NCBI RefSeq assembly: GCF_004798905.1
Contig: NZ_SDMO01000009.1
Location: 62,001 to 126,000, forward strand
Direction of reading: 5' to 3'
Length of the DNA stretch: 64,000 nt
Source: Halomonas borealis
GTDB taxonomy: Bacteria; Pseudomonadota; Gammaproteobacteria; Pseudomonadales; Halomonadaceae
Shown here piece by piece: positions 1 to 6,942 of this stretch (the first letter of the stretch is position 1; every line of letters begins with the position of its first letter). The notes under the pieces are model-generated. The model was not told the DNA's origin. It saw nothing but the letters and a program-made list of their open reading frames with translations, and ran no database searches. The translations under genes were made by a program, and so were the position numbers.

Positions 1-300
1 CCAGAGAATCAATGGTTTAGCCGTGGCGGGCTGCGTATCCCGGCGAGCGCCGCGGTACTATTCAGCGCTGGGTAGTTAGGTACATGAATTGCGTGGCCTT
101 CACACCGAGGGTAAATAGCCGAAGGTAGAAGTCGATATCTTTGGCTGCATGGTGCCGGGCGGAGGCCGGAGTAGATTCAGTTCATCCAAGAATGAACAGT
201 AGAGGAGTTCGGACACTGGGTAAGTCGCTGGACATCGGAATGCGTGTGGTTATCCGCGGCTGACCGGCCAGTCGGTCCTGGCCGGCGCATCGGGCGCAGG
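1..300. other. Gene-free left edge
   Basis: No convincing gene is visible. A frame open from the first base on the plus strand stops after 24 codons and could be the tail of a gene outside the window, but nothing in it is recognisable. A perfect 8-bp stem (264-271 with 278-285) lies just downstream of the minus-strand gene that ends at 301; it lacks a U-tract, so a terminator role is only possible. Confidence 0.4.
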
Positions 301-747
301 TCAATCGACCCGTTCGTTGTTTTTCAGTATGGTATCTAGGGCGGCTTCCTCATTGTCCTCATCGTCTTCGTAGCCAAAGATGTCGCTAAGTGAGTCCCAT
401 TCCTCCTGCTCGTCGTAGTTGTCGTTGTTGCCGTAGTCATCCTCGGCTAGCACTCCGTCTTCGCCGCTGTCGTCGTCCTCACTCATGCGGTATAGGGCGG
501 TGTGGACGACAGCATCGGCCATGCTTTCGCCATGACGTCTCTCGACAGATATGTCGAGCATGCCCTGGGCGGCAGCCGTGTTGAGTCGATCCCATACATC
601 CACATCGTCCGGCTCTGCAGGAACGCCATGCCGCTGAAAACTTCGACTTGTGAGGCGGCAGGCCACGTCGCGGTCGTACTCATCTTCCAATTCGTGGAAG
701 GCGCTGTACTGGTGGAGAATGTTTGATGTTCCGTAGGTATCGGGCAT
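301..747 (-). CDS. Hypothetical acidic protein (148 aa)
   Basis: I do not recognise this protein. It is 148 residues long, starts at an ATG preceded by a GAGGTG ribosome binding site, and has a strikingly acidic C-terminal half (about residues 88-140) rich in Asp, Glu and Asn, with the last residues turning basic. There is no signal peptide or membrane segment. Small acidic proteins are common in phage and plasmid regions, where some mimic DNA or bind nucleases, but nothing here identifies such a role. It lies in the same orientation as the recombination operon to its right, separated by a 475-bp gap, so it is probably a separate transcript within the same accessory region. Confidence 0.6.
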   Translation of the reverse strand: MPDTYGTSNILHQYSAFHELEDEYDRDVACRLTSRSFQRHGVPAEPDDVDVWDRLNTAAAQGMLDISVERRHGESMADAVVHTALYRMSEDDDSGEDGVLAEDDYGNNDNYDEQEEWDSLSDIFGYEDDEDNEEAALDTILKNNERVD

Positions 748-1222
748 TGGGCACCTCGGGTCGTAGCAAGGCCGCTTGTGGCGGCGTGGGGCGGCAGATG
801 GAAGTGCCCCTGGGCACTGCCATCACTCGACTATGAGAGCTGGTTCCGTGCTTTCAAGTTAGCATGGCAAACAGGCACGCTGGATTCCTAGGCTCTCCAC
901 CAATGACTTGAACTCATACGTCAGCAGAAGTCGTTGATGCGGTATCAAGTAGTTGAAGAACCAACTGGCCCGCTCAAGGCTCGCTCAGATTTCTGTCGAT
1001 CAGCCCCGCCTGTATGAGTAGTATCTCCCAGCCTTCGAGGCTGAGAAGGAAGCTCCTCTCCCTGTCCCACAGAAAGCTCGCCTTTTGCCAGTCATGTCAC
1101 TGCCAAGCCAAAGCTGAGATCGGGAATTGCCAAGTTGTCAAAGCCGATGGACAAAAAATAGTAATTCGAGGCCCCAGTGCCGCCCTGAGTGGGCAGCACT
1201 GGCGTTATGTCGTGTATCGCTT
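748..1222. other. 475-bp gap between acidic protein and RadC gene
   Basis: No gene with a ribosome binding site and recognisable product is seen. A short plus-strand reading frame at 1014-1280 runs into the 3' end of the RadC gene on the other strand and is not credible. The gap holds a likely terminator hairpin for the operon ending at 1223 and presumably the promoter of the acidic-protein gene. Confidence 0.4.
1174..1202 (-). terminator. Hairpin downstream of RadC gene
   Basis: Positions 1174-1185 pair with 1191-1202 (12 bp, one position a G-U wobble in minus-strand RNA) around a 5-nt loop. It lies 21 bp beyond the stop codon of the last gene of the minus-strand recombination operon. A run of T occurs about 14 nt past the stem, so it is an imperfect Rho-independent terminator. 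Confidence 0.5.
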
Positions 1223-1720
1223 TCACAGGTATCCCAGCTCCGCAAAGGATCGGCATCCCTCGCTCCCGACCACGATGTGATCGATGATCCGGATCTCCAC
1301 CAGTCCGAGCGCCTCCTTCAGCCGCTGAGTGATACGCCGGTCAGCATCGCTAGGCGCCGGATCTCCAGGAGGATGGTTGTGCACCAGGATCACTGCTGCG
1401 GCGTTGCAGGCCAGCGCCTGCTTGACCACCTCGCGGGGATACACGCTGGCCGAGTCGATGGTGCCGCGGAACAACTCCTCGAAGCTGATCACGCGGTGCT
1501 GACTGTCAAGGAAGACAGCACAGAACACCTCGTGCTCGACTTCCTGCAGCAGTATCTGCAGGTACTCGAACGCCAGCGCTGGCTGGGTGATCTTGCGCCC
1601 TCTGGACAGACGGCGACGGGCAAAGGACTTGGCGATAATCAAGAGCTCCGCTTCGGTCACTGTGTCGGTGATGCGGTAGGTGCCGGCGGTCTCGCCGGCT
1701 CTCAGCTTGCGGTGGTTCAT
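1223..1720 (-). CDS. RadC/JAB-domain protein
   Basis: This is a RadC-family protein with a JAB1/MPN metalloprotease-like fold. The motif HNHPPGDPAPSDAD near residues 115-128 carries the two metal-binding histidines plus the Ser and Asp of the JAMM signature, and an upstream Glu in FEELFRGTID completes the set. At 165 aa it lacks the N-terminal helix-hairpin-helix region of longer chromosomal RadC proteins, as is usual for copies on prophages, islands and conjugative elements. The biochemical role of RadC is unsettled; an older link to DNA repair in E. coli was withdrawn. A GAGGAGAG site precedes the ATG, and the start lies 9 bp beyond the stop of the YqaJ gene, so it is the last gene of that operon. 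Confidence 0.9.
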   Translation of the reverse strand: MNHRKLRAGETAGTYRITDTVTEAELLIIAKSFARRRLSRGRKITQPALAFEYLQILLQEVEHEVFCAVFLDSQHRVISFEELFRGTIDSASVYPREVVKQALACNAAAVILVHNHPPGDPAPSDADRRITQRLKEALGLVEIRIIDHIVVGSEGCRSFAELGYL

Positions 1721-1729
1721 ACTCTCTCC

Positions 1730-2341
1730 TCACGCCGCCATCACCAGCGCCATGCGGCGCTCCAGTTCCGCGTAGAAAGCCTCGACCCGCTCGGCGATGG
1801 TGCTGATCATCGCCTCGTCGCGATAGGCCCGCTTCACGAACAGCGGCATCCCCGGCCAATAACTGACGAAGTCGATCCATTCCCGCTCGCTGACCCACAG
1901 GCCGCCCTGGCACTGGGCGATGTGTTCCTGGGGCAGCTCGTCGGCTAGCAACAGCTCGATCTGGTACTTGGGCAGCTTGGTCTTGATCTCCACTAGGCCG
2001 CCGTTATCCACCAGACAGTCGGGCGAGTAGCCGACGCCGTTGTTGAGGATGATGCCGACCTGCTCCAGGCGGGGCAGACCGGTGGCCTCCTGGTAGAGCT
2101 CACGGGCCACGGGCTCCAGTTCGTGGCCACGCTGCGTGTGGGCATTACCCGGGAAGGCATCAGACGGTTCGCCAGTGATGCGCTCACCAATCAGCTGGTG
2201 CATGTAGCTCAGCGCACCAGCACCGAAGCCTCCCGGTCCCTTGCCCTTAACCAGCAGCGTCTTCAATTCGGACATGGTGACGATGCCCAGCCGGGCGGCA
2301 TGCCACTCGGGCGTGCCCTGGTCCAGTGTCAGGATCTGCAT
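1730..2341 (-). CDS. YqaJ-type viral recombinase / exonuclease
   Basis: A 203-aa member of the YqaJ/lambda-exonuclease-like PD-(D/E)XK nucleases. Visible motifs are QGTPEWHAARLG at the N-terminus, RGHELEPVARELY, the catalytic D plus EIK pair (SPDCLVDNGGLVEIKTK) and a C-terminal Gln-rich motif (IAQCQGGLW). Such enzymes resect double-stranded DNA 5' to 3' and hand single strands to an annealing protein; here that partner is the ERF protein encoded 59 bp upstream. The start at 2341 is chosen because an AAGGAGAT site lies just ahead of it. A longer frame extends upstream but is out of character and overlaps the ERF gene. Confidence 0.88.
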   Translation of the reverse strand: MQILTLDQGTPEWHAARLGIVTMSELKTLLVKGKGPGGFGAGALSYMHQLIGERITGEPSDAFPGNAHTQRGHELEPVARELYQEATGLPRLEQVGIILNNGVGYSPDCLVDNGGLVEIKTKLPKYQIELLLADELPQEHIAQCQGGLWVSEREWIDFVSYWPGMPLFVKRAYRDEAMISTIAERVEAFYAELERRMALVMAA

Positions 2342-2400
2342 GACGATCTCCTTCTCGATAAGACGGCATAAGCCGCGAGGGGCTGCCCCTCGCTGGCTGG

Positions 2401-3138
2401 TCAGTGGCGTTGACGGTTGGGCTGCGCTCGCTTCTGGAGGGACGCGCGCAGTTTGTCGAAGTCGTCGCGCGGCACCTGTTCGGCGTCGCCGTACTTGCCG
2501 ACGAACCACTCTTGGGTCGCAGGAGGGCAGGCGGCGATCAGTTTCTTGATCTGCCCCGCCTGGAAGGACGTGACCGGCTTGATGGGGACTGCGGTCTGCC
2601 CGTTGTCGTCCTGGCCCCGGGTGGTGATGTTGAGCAAGGCGCAAAGTACGTAGCGCTTTCCATAGCTGGTCGAGGATCCGAAGGCCTGGACGGCATTTTT
2701 GTTGCCGCTGACATCGGCCGGCAGCAGCATACTGGTTTCCTCCCGATGGCCTTCCTGGTGCATCAGCACGCCGGTGACCTGAATGCCTCGCTCCTGCGTC
2801 TGGATACGAAAGCTCACCGCGAAGCCGTGCGTCTTCATGATCGGGCGCACGGTATCGACGATGTCCTCGAGGGTGGCGTAGTGGCCGTTGTTGCCCTGGC
2901 CGCGCTCGATGATGCTCGGCAACTCCGTCTGCATGGCCGCCATGGCAGCGCTATAGGCCATCAGCGCCTGGCGATCCAGTACGCGCTCCTGCATCTGCAG
3001 CAGACGCTCCATCTTGTCGATATCGACCTCAGGGTTGAGGGCGGCGCGCTCGATCACCTGGATGATCGCAGTGCTGTCTGGAGTGGCTTGCGTAATTTGT
3101 GCTTGGTTGACGGTCTTGGGGTGAATGGGCGTTGCCAT
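2401..3138 (-). CDS. ERF-family single-strand annealing protein
   Basis: A 245-aa protein of the ERF superfamily, phage-type recombinases that anneal complementary single strands. The conserved core is seen at about residues 60-165: SAAMAAMQTELP, then YATLEDIVDTVRPIMKTHGF, and the SYGKRYVLCALLNI segment. A basic tail, rich in Gln and Arg, follows. The GGAGG ribosome binding site overlaps the end of the preceding 61-aa gene, indicating coupling. Pairing with the downstream YqaJ nuclease mirrors the exonuclease/annealase pairs of lambdoid phages and SXT-type conjugative elements, and suggests a role in recombination of the mobile element carrying it. Confidence 0.9.
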   Translation of the reverse strand: MATPIHPKTVNQAQITQATPDSTAIIQVIERAALNPEVDIDKMERLLQMQERVLDRQALMAYSAAMAAMQTELPSIIERGQGNNGHYATLEDIVDTVRPIMKTHGFAVSFRIQTQERGIQVTGVLMHQEGHREETSMLLPADVSGNKNAVQAFGSSTSYGKRYVLCALLNITTRGQDDNGQTAVPIKPVTSFQAGQIKKLIAACPPATQEWFVGKYGDAEQVPRDDFDKLRASLQKRAQPNRQRH

Positions 3139-3149
3139 AGTGGCCTCCG

Positions 3150-3335
3150 TTAGCGATAGCGTTGGATGACGCCAGGGAGCTGGTCGATTGGAACCGGCTC
3201 CAGGGATAGGGCCACGCGATAGACGCGGCCCTTGGCTAGCACATGGGTCTCGGTTGCGTGTTCACCGGCCTCCAGCAGCTGACGGGTCAGCTGGGTCAGG
3301 GCCCGGCATATCTCGAACGTCATGGGCGATTGCAT
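3150..3335 (-). CDS. Hypothetical small protein (61 aa)
   Basis: A 61-residue protein of unknown function between the DUF932 and ERF genes. It contains ETHVLAKGRVYRVALSLEPV, which looks like a short beta-strand pair, preceded by an amphipathic helix. Of two ATG codons at 3341 and 3335 the second is preferred, because the AGGAG site abuts the first with no spacing. The stop codon lies 11 bp from the ERF start, so co-translation is likely. It may be an accessory factor of the recombination module, but this is inference from position only. Confidence 0.6.
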   Translation of the reverse strand: MQSPMTFEICRALTQLTRQLLEAGEHATETHVLAKGRVYRVALSLEPVPIDQLPGVIQRYR

Positions 3336-3356
3336 TGGCATCTCCTGAAACAGTAA

Positions 3357-3382
3357 CGCCCGGCCTTTGAAGGGGCCGGGCG
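3357..3382 (-). promoter_or_regulatory. GC-rich hairpin in leader of 61-aa gene
   Basis: A perfect 9-bp stem (3357-3365 with 3374-3382) lies between the DUF932 stop and the ribosome binding site of the next gene. There is no U-run, so it is more likely an RNA processing or stability element, or a remnant, than a terminator. Similar hairpins occur at 4424-4442 and 2375-2393 in the same operon. Confidence 0.45.
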
Positions 3383-3431
3383 CTATGCCGTGGTGATGGA
3401 AAGACAGCGTGGTTGTGTTGCTGGGTGATGA

Positions 3432-4400
3432 TCAGCCCACCAGCGCAATGGCTGACTCCAGCGCCTTGTCCTTGAGGCCAGCCCCCTGGCCGAACCAGGC
3501 GGAGTCCATGCGGTAGTCGTTGCCGCGGGCGCGCTTCTCGTGGTCCACGTATTCGGTGACCGCGTTGAGCAGCCCCCAGGCGGTGCCTTGCGCCGTGCAC
3601 AGCTGGGAGCCACGTCCTTCGCCTTGATAGAGCTTCTGGACGCGATTGAGGGCACGGACGTTGGGCAACTTGGACGGATCTTCCAGCGGCGCCTCAGCGT
3701 TGCAGATCACCGCTTGGAAGTAGGCTCTCGCTTCCTCCAGGCTGACCTTGCGCTCGGCCAGCGTCTTCAGGCGATACATGAAGTCGTCCCACTGTGAGAC
3801 CGAGATACCCAGCTGCTGCTTGACCAGCTGCGGACGGAACTCGGTGCTGTGCGGCACTTTCACCCCTTGCGACATGCCGTCCACGGCGATGGTCAGGGTG
3901 TTGTTGCAGACCACCCGTACCGAGGTCGGGGTGGCGACGGTGGCCAGGGACCCATCGCAGGACGTGGCCAGCAACAGGTAGTCGTTGACCTGGTCCTGCC
4001 CCTTCAGAGCTCCTCCCAGGCCACTCTTGGCCAACGCCCAGAACTTGCGCCCGCCCTTGAGCACTCCAGCGGTCTCGAGCTCATAGCCAGCGTACTCCGT
4101 CAGATCGCGGTAGAACTCCAATACCTCTTCTGGCTGAACCACCTTGTAGCGCTGGGAGACCACCGAGAGTGGGTCCTTGGTATCGGAGCGGTAGAGCACC
4201 TTTTGTTCCGGAAAGGAATGGATGCTCCCTAGGTGGCCCGCGCCATCGGCGATGAAGCGCACCGGGGATTCATCGATGTGCCAGTCCATGCCGGCTTGCT
4301 GTCGCCAGACCTCCAGCGGCTGGTGACGAGACAGTTGCTGGCCCAGCCCATGCCAGGGAGTGTCGCCGACGTAAGCCATGTGCTCGATTTGATGTGCCAT
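3432..4400 (-). CDS. DUF932 domain-containing protein
   Basis: A 322-aa protein of the DUF932 family (plasmid/phage protein, about 320 residues). The N-terminus has the family hallmark TPWHGLGQQL around residues 14-23, and the body contains RVVCNNTLTIA, typical of the family. The function is not established; homologues sit on plasmids, ICEs and islands near recombination genes, as here. The start at 4400 is supported by an AGGAGA site; upstream in-frame codons would run through a terminator hairpin. It is the first gene of the operon DUF932, 61-aa protein, ERF, YqaJ, RadC. Confidence 0.88.
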   Translation of the reverse strand: MAHQIEHMAYVGDTPWHGLGQQLSRHQPLEVWRQQAGMDWHIDESPVRFIADGAGHLGSIHSFPEQKVLYRSDTKDPLSVVSQRYKVVQPEEVLEFYRDLTEYAGYELETAGVLKGGRKFWALAKSGLGGALKGQDQVNDYLLLATSCDGSLATVATPTSVRVVCNNTLTIAVDGMSQGVKVPHSTEFRPQLVKQQLGISVSQWDDFMYRLKTLAERKVSLEEARAYFQAVICNAEAPLEDPSKLPNVRALNRVQKLYQGEGRGSQLCTAQGTAWGLLNAVTEYVDHEKRARGNDYRMDSAWFGQGAGLKDKALESAIALVG

Positions 4401-4417
4401 GAGAAATCTCCTGGACG

Positions 4418-4442
4418 AAAAAAAGCCGGCTGAGTGCCGGCT
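4418..4442 (-). terminator. Rho-independent terminator / possible attenuator ahead of DUF932 gene
   Basis: The stem AGCCGGC/GCCGGCT (4424-4430 with 4436-4442) is followed in the minus-strand RNA by a run of about six or seven U. It lies between the small CxxC gene and DUF932, only about 18 bp before the DUF932 start codon, so transcripts entering DUF932 from upstream must pass it. That placement fits attenuation or antitermination, or a simple terminator with inefficient read-through. Confidence 0.7.
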
Positions 4443-4470
4443 GATGGAGTAAGAGGAAGTGCGAGTTGGG

Positions 4471-4785
4471 TCAGGCCAGGTCACGAAAGGCGTGGCCACA
4501 GCCCAGACAGAGCCAGGGTATGCCTTCTCCGGGAGGGAACAGGTTTACAACTAGGCGATCGCCAGCCGCAGCTCCAGCGATGCCACCTGATGCGCCGGCG
4601 ACGACAGCGGCAGCGGCTCGGGTGAGCGGAAATTGTCTGGAAGAGAGCAGGTTTCCGGGAGAGTAGAGCGACCCATAGGCGCCCTGTAGCGTACCGGCCA
4701 TTGCGCCGGCCGCGATCCCGAGTTTGCGGGCAGTCTCGAGGTTGATGACGCGCTGCGAATCGCAGCGCAGGCAGGGTGGGGGCAT
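4471..4785 (-). CDS. Hypothetical CxxC / glycine-zipper-like small protein
   Basis: A 104-aa protein of unknown function. It has one Cys pair near the N-terminus (CLRC, residues 5-8) and another near the C-terminus (CLGC, about 94-97), which could form a split zinc ribbon. Between them are two Ala/Gly-rich stretches (LGIAAGAMAGTLQGAYG and AAAAVVAGASGGIAGAAAG) that resemble membrane-inserting glycine-zipper segments. A good AGGAG site precedes the ATG. A terminator follows the gene at 4418-4442. It belongs to the accessory region, but there is no clue to its role beyond a possible membrane-anchored zinc-binding module. Confidence 0.6.
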   Translation of the reverse strand: MPPPCLRCDSQRVINLETARKLGIAAGAMAGTLQGAYGSLYSPGNLLSSRQFPLTRAAAAVVAGASGGIAGAAAGDRLVVNLFPPGEGIPWLCLGCGHAFRDLA

Positions 4786-5286
4786 ATGACGTCTCCTGTG
4801 CAGTTGAAACGAGCCTGGGTAAGACTCAGCTCACAGGAGTGATATAGATCTCAAAATGGTTTGGATTGAATCGCTGGGGATCTAGCCTCACAGCTCAGCA
4901 CGGAAAGCTCCCCAAGAGTGCTATGGAGCACGCTGAGGCCGGGCTCAGAAAAGCTTCTCTATCGTTCCTCTTTCTTGGCCTTTTCGAACCTGTCCCAGAG
5001 TGGCCTAAAAGAGCGTTTTCCGGCCTTCAGGAGGAGGCGTTTTCTAGCTGCGGAGAAGCCAATGCTGCTGCTCGAGCAGCTGGTTTTATGTGGTGAGCCT
5101 ACGACAAATTCTCCCCGGATAAGATCAGCTGGCAAGGGAATTGGTCGCGTTTCGACGCGTTGACGTTGTAAATTGATGTTTCACAACGGCTTTAGACTTG
5201 AGGCTGCTAAGGAAGAGAAGAGTCAGTGCCTGCTGGTCTTCTGGTAACACTGAGACTGTGAGCTTTTAGCTGATTGAGGAGTAAGG
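4786..5286. other. 501-bp gap without recognisable gene
   Basis: Short frames on the plus strand (for example 4866-5096) have no ribosome binding site or family resemblance. The right end becomes AT-richer and leads into the pentapeptide gene, whose promoter should lie near 5170-5270. The left end should hold the promoter of the 104-aa gene. Confidence 0.4.
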
Positions 5287-6210
5287 ATGTTGAGAAAATG
5301 GTTCAGGGAAGAGGTTTTACATAACCCTGTCAGAACGTTTCTGATGATAATGGGGGGGGCTGTGGTTATTCTTGTTCCCGTTTCGCTAGGCTGGGAATGG
5401 ATTAGCGGTAAAGTTATGCCTAATACTTCTTTCGGTTTGTATGATAGGAGTTTTTGGGTGGGTTTGTTAGTAAATTTGCATGGTAGTGTTTTAGAGCTTG
5501 GTGTATTTGGTTTTTTGATACTGTGGGCAGATTCTAAGAGGTCAATCTCTCAAGAGGTAAAGCGTTTTAGGGAAGACCTTTCGGATTACTCGTTTTTGGA
5601 CTTTGATGAGGTTAATTTAAAGAAGGTTGGCAGCATTAAAAGGCTCAACGAGCTTGGGGTTTATGATATTGATGTGCAGAATTTGTGTGTAAATCGCTCA
5701 TCTTTGAAAGGCCTGGTTTTTGAATCAACTAGGATGATTGGTCTTAAGGCAGAGGGGGCAAGGATACAGAACGTAGTGTTCAGAGATGTTAAGATGCGCT
5801 CTTCTCGATTTTCAGGTAGCAGGATATCTGGCTCATCTTTTGAGGGGTGTCATTTATACAAAACGAGTTTTACCCCTCTAGATGATAAGGAGGCAGAACT
5901 TAGAGGGGTTTCATTTAAGGGGTCAGTTCTTGAAAGGAGTGACTTTACAAGGGCAGGGTTGCAAAATGTTAACTTCAACGATTGCGATTTAAGGGAGGTT
6001 GTTTTTAAAGGTGCAAATTTAAAGCAAGCAAGCCTCAAAAGGGCTTCGAATTTGCAGGTAGAGAGGTTGGCAGAAGCTGAGTGCTTAGACTATGTCAAAC
6101 TGGATAAAGATGTTCTTGAGAAGTTGTTAGAGCTGCGTGATGATTTTAAATATCAGGGGGCCGGCCATGAGGGAATCGAACCCTCTGACTACCGACGTAA
6201 TTGTCAGTAG
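5287..6210 (+). CDS. Membrane-anchored pentapeptide-repeat protein
   Basis: A 307-aa protein with two N-terminal hydrophobic segments (about residues 14-32 and 57-83) followed by a pentapeptide-repeat domain (about 125-255) with units such as SRFSG, SDFTR, VNFND and ANLKQ. Pentapeptide repeats form a right-handed beta-helix; some shield gyrase, but most have no known role. The start follows a GAGGAGTAAGG site. The gene is much richer in A+T than its neighbours, pointing to recent transfer. The last 17 or so residues are read antisense through a tRNA-like sequence (6159-6227), so the original C-terminus was probably lost or extended by an integration event. Confidence 0.8.
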   Translation: MLRKWFREEVLHNPVRTFLMIMGGAVVILVPVSLGWEWISGKVMPNTSFGLYDRSFWVGLLVNLHGSVLELGVFGFLILWADSKRSISQEVKRFREDLSDYSFLDFDEVNLKKVGSIKRLNELGVYDIDVQNLCVNRSSLKGLVFESTRMIGLKAEGARIQNVVFRDVKMRSSRFSGSRISGSSFEGCHLYKTSFTPLDDKEAELRGVSFKGSVLERSDFTRAGLQNVNFNDCDLREVVFKGANLKQASLKRASNLQVERLAEAECLDYVKLDKDVLEKLLELRDDFKYQGAGHEGIEPSDYRRNCQ

Positions 6211-6227
6211 CTGACCCGCATCCGGCC
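6159..6227 (-). other. Degenerate tRNA-like sequence
   Basis: In the minus-strand sense this 69-nt stretch ends with a perfect T-arm (GAGGG, loop TTCGATT, CCCTC) and is flanked by complementary GGCCGG and CCGGCC arms with a bulge. The middle forms an 8-bp stem (CTACTGAC with GTCGGTAG). It is too short for a full tRNA and has no clear D-arm or CCA, so it looks like a decayed tRNA or an attachment-site remnant, next to a decayed integrase gene. Confidence 0.4.
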
Positions 6228-6259
6228 TATCTTGATAATTTCAATTGGCGGCTTATCTG

Positions 6260-6912
6260 TCAAGAGCTACGTGGTGTTGGTAGGTTGTATAGCTCGGCAG
6301 CCATATGCTTCGCATGCGTGTAGACGCCCTCGAGGCCTGGCTGTTTGTACGACAGCTGGACCTCAATTCACTCCCGAGGGTATCCCATATTCTGTAGGCC
6401 GGTGGCTACAACATAGCGGGTCCCGCGGGGGGGGGGGGGGAGCGGCCCTCGAAACCTATTCACTTGGTAGCCATGCCGAAGGCGGCATCGGAGATAAGCT
6501 CGTTGGGGGCAATCCGCCCCGGGAACAGAAGATCGTAACTATCCGTCATGCCGTAAAGCCCCCTCAGTACCTTAATGGCTTGGGTGGGCAAGGAGACTCG
6601 ATGAGTACGGCTAATATGCATGTTGTCCGGAAGTATCTTCCACAACGCCTCCTCGAATTTGACTGCTTCCTAACGAGCCATGCGCAGCTTCCCAGTGCAC
6701 ACGGTCGTCAATCAGCATTAGCTCGGAGCCCCGCCTTGACGAGTGGGCTCTTGTCGTAGGTGTGTATAGCGCTGACGATCTCTGGGAGCTCGTCCTGTGC
6801 GATGTGAGGAAAATGTTGGTGCTTCTGCTTCTCCAGGGCAGCACCAAGATCGGTCAATGGATTGTATTTGGCCCGGCCGATGATGATGACGAAGCGGTAG
6901 ATGTCGCGGCAG
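6260..6912 (-). pseudogene. Decayed P4-type tyrosine integrase
   Basis: Pieces of a P4-type integrase catalytic domain can be followed through at least two frames on the minus strand. From 5' to 3' these are: FVIIIGRAKYNP and IAQDELPEIVSAI; then, after a frameshift, SRTHRVSLPTQAIKVLRGLY and LLFPGRIAPNELISDAAF; then a stop; then, in another frame, IEVQLSYKQPGLEGVYTHAK, which contains the tail with the catalytic Tyr. A TGA stands where a Trp is usual just before that tail. The N-terminal half is missing, replaced by the 3' end of the intact integrase. This is an older integration event, now broken. Confidence 0.75.
6427..6440. repeat. Run of 14 G
   Basis: An uninterrupted homopolymer of 14 G on the plus strand lies inside the decayed integrase. 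Such tracts slip during replication and sequencing, so the exact length may vary between cells or be an assembly artefact. Confidence 0.9.
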
Positions 6913-6918
6913 AAGGAG

Positions 6919-6942
6919 AACCGCCGCTTAGGAGCAGCGGTT
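6919..6942 (-). terminator. Hairpin overlapping integrase stop codon
   Basis: In minus-strand RNA, 10 bp pair (AACCGCUGCU with AGCGGCGGUU, one U-G) around a 4-nt loop. The stem overlaps the integrase stop codon and is followed by a pyrimidine-rich rather than a pure U stretch. A weak terminator or mRNA 3'-end element. Confidence 0.5.

Noticed and set aside
264..285. Terminator after the acidic-protein gene
   Set aside because: The stem is perfect but no U-run follows on either strand; noted only in the gap description.
1014..1280. Small plus-strand gene before RadC
   Set aside because: It overlaps the 3' end of the RadC gene, has no ribosome binding site and no family resemblance.
4866..5163. 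Two overlapping short plus-strand frames
   Set aside because: No ribosome binding site, no recognisable motif, and the two frames conflict.
6232..6759. A 175-residue plus-strand reading frame
   Set aside because: It is antisense to the decayed integrase, runs through the poly-G tract and has no recognisable product.
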